NCBI GenBank assembly: GCA_030762175.1
Contig: CM060831.1
Coordinates: forward strand, 80,445,001 to 80,509,000
DNA from: Metallyticus violacea
Lineage: Eukaryota; Arthropoda; Insecta; Mantodea; Metallyticidae
Length of the DNA: 64,000 bases
Direction: 5' to 3'
Below the pieces are notes generated by a model, which was not told the origin of the DNA, did not search any database, and worked only from the letters and a program-made list of their open reading frames with translations. Below are positions 55,885 through 64,000 of the stretch, piece after piece (position 1 is the stretch's first letter; each line of letters starts with the position of its first letter). Made by a program: the position numbers and the translations under genes.

Positions 55885-56719
55885 TATTTAATTTGCACCT
55901 TTGTTGTTTCCAGTAATATTTTGATTTGTCAAAAACACGAAATTTGATCAGCATTTTCCATCTGACCAAGGAGAAATTGTGGGCTTTACTCAGCTTAATG
56001 ATGTGATGCTGATAGGAATCAACTTATTAGCATAATCTGCTGGTAGGTGCTGCTTATGAGTGATACAACATCACCAGAACAGTCCTGAATGTTTATACCA
56101 TCCCAAATTTGCCTTAAATTTGGCTACTGGAATTTTTAACTAATGTGCTAACCCCCCAGAACTTAGTGACTTATTAGCAGATAACCTTGGTTTCATTTCT
56201 CTTGCACTTATTCAGAAACCAGTCTATCAAATTCATCAAATCTTCCAGTACTGGGTCCTTTGAATGCTTTTCAAGATGTGTCAGCATTTTTCAATCCTCT
56301 TTCCACTAACATAGTATGTTACATTTAGAAACACTGACATTTTTGTAGTGCAGATCATTCATTATTAGTACGTTCTGGTCCACATAATTTATGTTTGTAT
56401 TATAACTTCTCTCTCCTTTTTCATAGAGACAATGAAGATGCTCATTTTCCTGCACAAACCATCATGTCTGAATAGCAGTTAATTAACTTAAATTCCTCTT
56501 GGTTTTAACTTATTTAGTTGTAATGTTGCCAGGTAACCATAAGCATAAGCCATAGGTATTATTAAACATCAACAAAGCTTAATAAATTTCAATTTAATCT
56601 TGAATTTAAGCAATGTGCGCAGTAATTTCTACTGCACCAGCCAGCAAGATGGTACAAATCAAGGTAAGAAATTGTACAAATAGACCTAAAGACAATTCAT
56701 TGTCTTAAATGTTAGGTCG
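55885..56719. other. VPS41: VPS41 intron, non-coding
   Basis: Nothing recognised. Confidence 0.4.
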
Positions 56720-56895
56720 CACATTTCTCATAAATGGCAAATGACGGGGAAGTACCCTAAACTTAGGCCTGGAAGGTTTCCTTCCTTAAAAAAATGTTTT
56801 CCCAATAAATTATTTCATCTCGTGTATCATCAGTGTCCACTGCCTATGGTGCATCGGTAGTAAATCAGGCGTTAAACAGTATTAAAAAAGTATGT
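56720..56895 (+). mobile_element. SINE family 2, 5'-truncated copy
   Basis: Body and 3' end only: cataaatggcaaatgacggg, accctaaacttaggcctgga, atcagtgtccactgcctatg, caggcgttaaacagtattaa and a short A run. Confidence 0.88.
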
Positions 56896-57123
56896 TTTAA
56901 GGAAAAAAAATATTGTTTTATATTCAAGCTAATACAGCAGTACCTGAATGTCCATATATGAGGCAGTAACTTAATTCACAGTTAAATCCTCCCTTTATTT
57001 ATAACAGCAAAATATCATAAACTTTGAAAACCTTCAACATGTTTTTTTCTTTAACGAAAAGTAAACATTATTTCCTATTCTAGGTTAAAATCTGAATGTA
57101 CTAGGTGCAAAACTGATACTTAC

Positions 57124-57310
57124 CAGATAAAGATATCGCTGATAGTTTTCCAGGCGTGAAACAACAACTTCTGAGGGTACTCGATCTTTCTCCAGGAACA
57201 TACTAATGGCTTGATCCTCATCAAGATCCATCAGATCCACAATCATATCATGAATTGCACCAAATAACTTATGTTTGTGAATTAACTGGAATACATCCTT
57301 ATGACGTAAC
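57124..57310 (-). CDS. VPS41: VPS41 exon
   Basis: (K)LRHKDVFQLIHKHKLFGAIH, DMIVDLMDLDEDQAISMFLE, KDRVPSEVVVSRLENYQRYL and YL. LRHKDVFQLIHKH is an almost invariant VPS41 segment. Acceptor tattttatacag, donor GTAAGT. One base completes the Lys codon from the upstream exon, and it ends on a codon boundary. Confidence 0.97.
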
Positions 57311-58539
57311 CTGTATAAAATAATAGTTCTAATTAATGGCCTTACCTAAAAATGTAGCTGTAATTTGCACATAAACCCTCTATAGGAGAAGTCAAATCAG
57401 TCCTCTTTATGTATCAATTACCTGACCACCCCACACATTTTTTCTCCATCAATAATACAACTAAAATGCGTTGTGCAGCTTATTTGCGTAGGTTGACTAC
57501 ATTGCAATTTCCCTAATTTGTGTGTGTATGTTTCCCATGAATTAATTTTACTTACATAACACATACTGCCAAACATTACAGCTAGAAATTACCTGCTTAC
57601 TACATTCAAACAGCAGGCTACAGATGCGTGCTTTTGTAAAAAAAAGAGAGAGAGTATGAAAGGTTATTATTATGTTCATTTATAGTAAGTTAAAGGTAGG
57701 AGCAGAAGCAGAAAAATTGGCCGTCATGCGGCTGGACATAGATTTGACATTAGAAAAATCTGCATTATAGATTGGAGCAGGAAGTATTGCTCCATACTAA
57801 TATGGGGAAAGTTCAAAGTTATTTCCATTATGATTCAAATGTTCTAAGAGCATGCATATTTCCATGCTATCGATCTGACAGTCAAGTAGAGCATTTATTG
57901 GGACTTATCATCATAAAGTTACCAAAGTATATGACTTTATTTTGATGAAGTAAAAAGTTACCACTGCTTGTGCTACTTACAGCAATTTGTATTTAAAAAA
58001 AAGACAAGTTATGAACTTGCTGTTTAGGAATTCACAATAACTAAAAATTAAGAATTAAAATAACTTTAACATAAAAACATTTATTATGTACTCAGATAAA
58101 TGTTGCCGCCAAAATTAAAATATTAAAATGACATTATTGTGTCAGTATTATGTTGTGTTCATCTAGAATTCATACCAGAAGAAATCCATCATAAATTCCT
58201 AATCATTAGGAATTTATAATTTGCTTAAGATTCAGGACTTTGGTCTCATTGAAAAAAATAAAATGCTATTTCACCTAAACATTTACTTTCCTTCAGATTT
58301 AGTGAACTTAGGCAAGAAAAAAGTATCCATTTAAAGTTATATTGATGAAAAAGAATGATTTCACTTCAACTTAAAATTTAGGAAGAAACATAACAAAAAG
58401 AAAAATGTCTCAAAATGAATAAAAATCCTTTCCTTATAAAATGCGATACAAATATTCTAACAAAACAGATGTTCCTATTGAAGTAGTACATTTTACAAAA
58501 CGAAATTCAATACTAATTTTACCCTGGATTTAATATGTT
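57311..58539. other. VPS41: VPS41 intron, non-coding
   Basis: Nothing recognised. Confidence 0.4.
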
Positions 58540-58965
58540 GTTGTTGATCTAATGTGCAGGATTTTGATCCATCAATTTTTCCCTGGCCAGCCCATATAAT
58601 TTGTGTATTTTCACGTCAGGTGCAGTTTTCCTCAGTTCTGCGCATTCCAATAGATGTTCTTCTCCATTTAGAATCTTGTCAGTATTGCAATCTTACATGT
58701 GTTATCATTCATAAAACCAAATCTGTGTAGATGTTCTGCCAGACAATCATGTCCAGTGGCCAGTCTAAAATAAGCAACTGCTTCCTTCCTTGGCAGGTTT
58801 TTTTATTTTTTGTACCGTTTCTTTTTTTTTAGAATAATTTTTATTATATATTTCCATTTGCATATTATGTTGATATTTTTGTTCTATGGTCATTTTGAAA
58901 TTTTTTAATTTTACATTTAATAAAGTAGCCTGCCTTCGCGTGGTGTCCCCTGGGTAACGCAAAAT
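58540..58965 (-). mobile_element. LINE C-terminal relic
   Basis: The - strand gives LPRKEAVAYFRLATGHDCLA and EHLHRFGF with a cysteine soon after. This is the RxxxxxxFRLxTGHdxL..HLhRigi..sP.C end found in Jockey-like insect LINE polymerases. Stops follow quickly. It is a 5'-truncated or fragmented insertion. Confidence 0.65.
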
Positions 58966-59134
58966 AGGCTACAACGTTGTGCAGAAATTAGCCCTGGATT
59001 TAATATACCCCAAAGGAAATCTAATTAAAGTTCTGAAGAAGAAAAATATGATCACCCTGATGTAGTTAATACAGCCTACTTTCCACTCATTTTACGTTAA
59101 CACGAAGACATCAGCAAATCAGATTGAAGCCAAA

Positions 59135-59405
59135 GTTGTTAAGGCGCGAACTCATGAGCAGGTGGTTCTGGGGTTCGAATCCCAACAGGACCGTCCTCCC
59201 TGATTGGGGTTTTTTTCCAAGTTTTCCTCAGTCCTCATAAATGGCAAATACTATGGAGGTACCCTAAACTTAGGCCTAGAACATTTTGTTTCTTAAAAAA
59301 AAAATCCTTTCCTAATATATAATTTCATCTCATGTATCACCAGTGTCCACCTACTGTGGTGCCTCAGTAGTAAAAATGGATGTTAAACACTATTAAAAAG
59401 AGAGA
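59135..59405 (+). mobile_element. SINE family 2, copy
   Basis: A box region gttgttaaggcgcgaactca, B box ctggggttcgaatcccaaca, body accgtcctccctgattgggg and aaatactatggaggtaccct, end gatgttaaacactattaaaa. Confidence 0.92.
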
Positions 59406-60261
59406 GAGAATAGAAAAAAAAGAAAAAGGACGAAAGAAAAAAGATTGAAGCCATCCTTTTAGTGAATGAATATTAAACGATGAAAATAAATTCTATATAT
59501 TTTAGTTTATAGTTCAGAATAAAATTTTTTAGTTTAATCCTAAGTTTTGAATAGTTATCATAAAAAAATCCAGAAAGAAAGAAAAGAAAAAGAAAAAATG
59601 CTAATTTAATACTACAAAAACATTACATTTATAATTTTGCTGCCATTTCCATGAAAAGAAAATATGTTTCAATAAGATTTAAAAAAAAGGGGGCGGGACA
59701 CACACACACACACACAAAAAAAAAAAAAAAACCACCATTGTGTAATTGTTTTTTCATGCTTCTCTGATACAACTATGTTAACTTCATGTAACTATATTGG
59801 ATTTTCAAAAAGAAGGTGGGAATGAGGGTATTTTGCTGTTATGTAATAATTTAGTAGCCTTAGAGAGTTTATTAAACATAAATATTTGATACCTCACTAC
59901 CCTTTGACATTTCAATGCATTATATGTTTTAAAAATTTATTTGGTTACCATTCTCTTAAAGAATGTGATTTTAACAACATTTAGAAAAAATAATATTGAT
60001 GAAATAAATTTGTTTTTCATGATTCTCTGAGAGAGTTATTATGTTATGGAGCTATTATCATTAATTCAACTATCTAGTTTTGCCATACAAGGTTTTATTT
60101 AAGTATCTATAACATACTTTAATATTTTTTCATCTGCTTTCTCTATGCTCTTCTCTCCTGTATTCCAAACATCAAAATGATCTCCTTCTGTGCTCAAATA
60201 TGAAATGGTCTCTCTGACCATTTATTTATAGAAACAAATACTACGGCCATTTGAACATTTG
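59406..60261. other. VPS41: VPS41 intron, AT-rich non-coding
   Basis: Nothing recognised. An (AC)n run lies at 59699-59716. Confidence 0.4.
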
Positions 60262-60395
60262 GTGTCATAGATTTATGGCACAAAAAGCCTCAAGCCTGAA
60301 AGAAGAGGCCTGTGAGCAAAATTTATTGCCCATTTCTGCCTTATTTGAATGTGATGCTAAAGATCAAAGCTATTAAAGAACTTGCTTAAATAACA
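60262..60395 (+). mobile_element. SINE family 1, 5'-truncated and diverged
   Basis: tcaagcctgaaagaagaggc and ctgtgagcaaaatttattgc match the family 1 body. The tail block is degraded (tgatgctaaagatcaaagct). Confidence 0.75.
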
Positions 60396-61431
60396 TTACC
60401 TAAACCTTACTTAACTGGGAAATCTGCCACTGCTGACTCCCAAGGACTCCTTGAGACTCTCAATATTAGGGTGCTGTTCCAGCAAACCATAACCTACACT
60501 GATAATGGTTTTTAGATTAGGAGGTTCAGGTCGAAACTGCTATGACAGTCTAAAGCATTAAAAAATTTGGAACATTTCTCTGAAGCCAAGAGTAGGTCAG
60601 TTTTGCCTTGTGGGCTGAAGCTGAGTCTTACTGGAAGCCCCAATGCCATTCTTGACCAATCATGTTCAGGTTCTTCACCTTAGATTTCAGGTTTCAAGTT
60701 TGTACACTTTGATAATTGTTTTCAATTCCTTTTGACAGATTGAGCTTGGTGATACCATTAAAGCTCACACCTCACCAAACCATTACTGAGGCAGGATGGT
60801 GGCATATTGGACTTCTGGGATTCCTCTCTCAAGCTTCTTGTAAAGACAAGGCATACATCCTGTCATTTTTGAGAGCTGTAACTTTTTTCAATATTGAATA
60901 CTTTCTTGTCAGTAAAAAGAATTTTCTGGTGGCAACTGTTAGTGCAATGCTGTAGCAGTTGTTTGTATCTCCACACCATCAGTGCTCAGCTCAAGATCCT
61001 GTCTAAGCACTTTGGACATATTTTCTGAATATGCTCATCTCACAGACAATCAATGTCTGCTTCTAAACTGGATTCTGTCAAACATTGACAAACTTTGACA
61101 AATGCTACAATCATCACATAGCACATCCAGATATCAAATGGTCAGTCCCAGTGAAGTATTGGAAGGGTACACAAATATCCTATTGATTTTCTACTTTTTA
61201 AGGACCTGGTAAATCTTGCTTGGTGATTTTCCAACTCTATCACTGCAACACAGTTTAGATACACTACAATCCATGGTTAATCAAGTAAAGCACTCTTTCT
61301 GCTGCATTTGAACTCAACAATGAGGGTGAGGGTGCCTGACAGCAAAAGTGTTATTTGATTGCCAAAACACTTGATACAGTGAAATACTGTTTGGAACTTA
61401 TACAATGAAGCTAATCATATAATTAATATCA
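60396..61431. other. VPS41: VPS41 intron, unidentified
   Basis: The composition is less AT-rich than the rest of the intron and suggests a decayed element, but I recognise no protein or repeat. Confidence 0.3.
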
Positions 61432-62300
61432 TTGTTTAATTTAGTCAAACAGCACATTCTTATTGGCTCCACTTACTTGTTTAAATGTAGCACATGTTTC
61501 ACAGATTGTTCTCTGCATCATCAGCTAACCATCGACTGCTGGATAATTTGTTATGCTTTGGCAATATAAATTCTGCTCTGGAGGAAGTGTGATGAGCCTA
61601 AAGTTTATACTTTCATGCTGTAAGTGTCTAAGTCCATTAATCTGTCTCTGTATTTATAAATTTAGGTTTTCTCCCATGTTTTTAGCTCTGTAGGTCCTTG
61701 TACTGATTTTAATAATTTTGCTTTTCTGTCCAGAAATGAGATGTACTGCTGATTTCTCATTTGTTTGTACTTTATGTTCCTGAAGTTTTCTTTTAACCAT
61801 GTGCCTACGTTTCTCTTTGTTTTTCCATATACACCTTTTCTTTTTCTGCACAACTTATTTCATAATACTTGCTTTTTTCTCCAGCGGAATACTGCCATTA
61901 AAAAGATTTTTAACATTAAATCTGATTATAGGTGTCAATTTAATATTAAAATCTTTTAGAAATTATCTTATCTTTTCCTGCTGAAAGTGTTGTGGTTTCT
62001 TTAATAAGTTGCTGCCTCTTGAATTTCCGTACTTTTTGTGAACTAGTTCTTTAGTTCTTTGCAGAATACTTTTTAATTGTTGTTCTTTCTTTTGTTTGTA
62101 TTCTTTAGAGAATTCTTCCTTGTTAATATGTAGGTTAACTAGACTGTGCTTTAAGCTCTTGATCACAGCATGTTTATGTGTTTTGGGTTTAAATCCATTA
62201 GTTTTGATGTGATTGTCTGTGGATTCCAAATTCCAGGTTTCCTTCATGTTTTACTATTTTAATGTCCAGGAATGTTAACATGTTATTTGATGCCATTTTT
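61432..62300 (-). mobile_element. Penelope-like fragment, 3' half
   Basis: On the - strand, from 62300: a segment like MKETWNLESTDNHIKTNGFK and PKTHKHAVIKSLKHSLVNLH, matching the RT thumb-to-linker part of the intact copies (KYAVFHSLAHRLINIPL). Then a broken GIY-YIG end (NEKSAVHLISGQKSKIIKIS) and the group 3' UTR (cttattggctccacttactt on the + strand). Of similar age to the pair at 32.8-33.6 kb. Confidence 0.8.
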
Positions 62301-62626
62301 CATGTGAATGATTTGCTTTTATCTGGTATATTCAGAAGTTTTATGGCATTGTAAATGCATTTTCTGTTAACTATGGAAACATATTGTCAACATATTTGTA
62401 TCAACTTGACACAGTTCTTTTCAAAACTTTGTTACAGTATTTATGTTATATCTGATTTTAAAAGATTTTCCAGTAGCAGGTGGGGATGAGTAGTCTGGAG
62501 TCGCATGAACAACTGAGAAATACATTCAAAATGCATTACTTCTAGCAGAGCCTGAGATTCTTAGTGTACACATCATAGGGATCAGTAAGTATGCAATGAT
62601 AAAGAGAGATGTATATTTGTTGCTTA
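62301..62626. other. VPS41: VPS41 intron, possibly more Penelope-like sequence
   Basis: Short stretches to about 62450 may continue the preceding element. I cannot confirm them. Confidence 0.3.
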
Positions 62627-63832
62627 CAAGGGTAGGTCCATAAGTTTCCAGCCTTCACAAAACCCTTATCTGTTAAGTAAAAATTGCAGCTGTAACTGTG
62701 TTTAGTTGTTCACATAAAGTTGCATAAAGAAGGCTATGTGTAGAAGATCATAACATGTTTAAAATGAAGTATCAAGTTGTTATTAAGTTCTTCACAAAAG
62801 GAGGAGTTACTCAAAATGAAATTAAACAGCGATTGGAGGGTGTATATAGGGAAGTACCTTCTCATATTCTACTGTAAAAGAATAGACCAAACTTTTTCGA
62901 AAGGGTCGAAAAAACATTGAAGATGAAGGGCATGCAGTTCGGCCCTTGGAGGTGCTCACTCCTGAAAACATTGACCGCTCCTATGGAAGACTGGCGGCTC
63001 AAAATTACAGAAATAGCAGCAAGGCTGGGCCTTTCTAAAACAATAGTCCTTCGAATTATTCATGAACATTTAAACAAGAATAAGGTTCGTGCAAGATGGG
63101 TGCCTAGACTTCTTTCCTCAGTCCAAAAGCAGCAACAAGTCATCTGTTGTCAGACATTTTTGGAGCTCTGCCGTGGCAACAAGAGAGAAGTTCTGCAAAC
63201 CATTGTTACAGGAAATGAAAGTATGGTCCTCTACTATGATCCCATGTCCAAAAGAGAATCAATGGAGTGGCATAAATCTGGCAAAGCCTCTAAAGATCAT
63301 GGTCACAATCTTTTGGGGCTGTAAAGGAATACTCTTCATGGACTTCAAGGAGAGGAATACCACAGTAAATGGAGAGTACTATGTTGGCCTACTACACAGA
63401 CTACATGCTTCCATTAAAGAGAAAAGGCAAGGAAAACTGAGTGGTAGTGTGCGCCTTCTTCATGATAATGCATCTGTGCACACGGTTCTTGTTGCAAAGA
63501 AAGCTGTGAAGAAATGTGACTTCAAGGAGATGAACCATACACCCTACAGCCCAGATCTAGCTCTCAGTGACTATTTCCTCTTCTCAAAACTCAAGAAGGA
63601 CCTTTGAGGAAGGAAATTTAAGTGAGGCAAAGAAATGATAGATGTTGTTTATGTCCATTTTGTAGACAAGACTTTTGACTTTGGGGGGGGGGGGGGAGTG
63701 GGATTGAAATGTTAATTCAAAGATGTGAGAAGTATATGCAATAAAAGGTAACTATATTGAAAAAGAAATATAATTTTAGTCTTTATTATATTTAGAAAAT
63801 GGTTAAGCCAGAAACTTATGGACCTACCCTCC
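62627..63832 (+). mobile_element. Mariner family A, best preserved copy
   Basis: Ends caagggtaggtccataagtt and, inverted, ggagggtaggtccataagtt, with TA at 62625-62626 and 63833-63834. The length is 1,206 bp. + strand pieces: MKYQVVIKFFTKGGVTQNEI (62760); AARLGLSKTIVLRIIHEHLN; TGNESMVLYYDPMSKRESME with N in place of the first catalytic D; GCKGILFMDFKERNTTVNGE YYV; LLHDNASVHTV with the second D; HTPYSPDLALSDYFLFSKLK with the third D. At least two frameshifts and a stop (about 62880) inactivate it. Confidence 0.92.
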
Positions 63833-63902
63833 TATGTATAGAAATAAAAATCATTTGGGTTTTCAATAAATATAAAAAAGTTCACAATGATAAAAGACAT
63901 AC

Positions 63903-64000
63903 TTAAGATACATAGCTAGAGCCTTGTCATATTTTTTCTCATGAGAGTACAGAATTGCCAAGGCTTCCAACAACAAAGATTTATCAGCTTCATTCACCAA
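63903..64000 (-). CDS. VPS41: VPS41 exon, cut by the window edge
   Basis: LVNEADKSLLLEALAILYSH, EKKYDKALAMYL and two bases of a Lys codon, then donor GTATGT. It is the upstream part of the clathrin-like repeat (LLLE.LA.LY.HE..Y.KAL..YL). The exon continues beyond 64000. Confidence 0.93.

Larger units (their letters stand above)
32244..64000 (-). other. VPS41: VPS41 gene, 3' half (gene span)
   Basis: Nine exons on the - strand join without any phase conflict into 1,062 coding bases (353 residues and stop): 64000-63903, 57310-57124, 53617-53422, 49046-48906, 44623-44487, 43448-43349, 41197-41153, 39445-39360 and 32431-32360. The product matches the C-terminal part of VPS41: the helical clathrin-heavy-chain-like repeats and then a RING-H2 domain. 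VPS41 is a subunit of the HOPS tethering complex on late endosomes and lysosomes and also serves in AP-3 dependent carriers. The animal protein is about 850 residues, so roughly the N-terminal 60%, including the WD-type beta-propeller, lies off the right edge. All introns are GT-AG and are loaded with transposons. Confidence 0.95.

Noticed and set aside
446..63720. CRISPR arrays or bacterial operons
   Set aside because: No regularly spaced direct repeats with unique spacers. The genes are intron-split and the repeats are eukaryotic microsatellites and transposons.

Overview
This is eukaryotic DNA from an animal, most likely an insect. Genes are split by GT-AG introns of kilobase length, intergenic DNA is AT-rich, microsatellites are frequent, and the sequence is crowded with mariner elements, Penelope-like retroelements, Jockey-type LINE fragments and at least two tRNA-derived SINE families. 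The mixture suggests a large, repeat-rich arthropod genome. I cannot name the species.

Two host genes can be supported. (1) On the + strand, three exons at 15605-15821, 20123-20340 and 27845-28360 join in perfect phase into a predicted 316-residue protein with a coiled-coil-like N-terminal half and about four ankyrin repeats at the C-terminus. A polyadenylation signal lies 22 bases after the stop. (2) On the - strand, nine exons between 64000 and 32360 encode the C-terminal 353 residues of VPS41, the HOPS/AP-3 vesicle tethering protein. These include the last clathrin-heavy-chain-like helical repeats and the closing RING-H2 zinc domain. The N-terminal half lies beyond the right edge of the window.

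Layout: 1-15 kb holds repeats only: a diverged tandem array, a long-TIR mariner-like element, a 5S rRNA-like sequence, a TIR transposon, SINEs, a GIY-YIG fragment and a chimeric mariner. 15.6-28.4 kb is the coiled-coil/ankyrin gene, with mariners and a Jockey LINE in its introns, some carrying nested SINEs. 28.4-32.2 kb is intergenic, with LINE gag-like and mariner relics. 32.2-64 kb is VPS41.

The most striking structure is in the last VPS41 intron. Two nearly identical 1,705-bp Penelope-like copies stand head to head around a 17-nt spacer. An older, diverged head-to-head pair of the same superfamily lies about 2.3 kb away, and there is a possible third. The VPS41 pre-mRNA would carry both arms and could fold into a long double-stranded hairpin.
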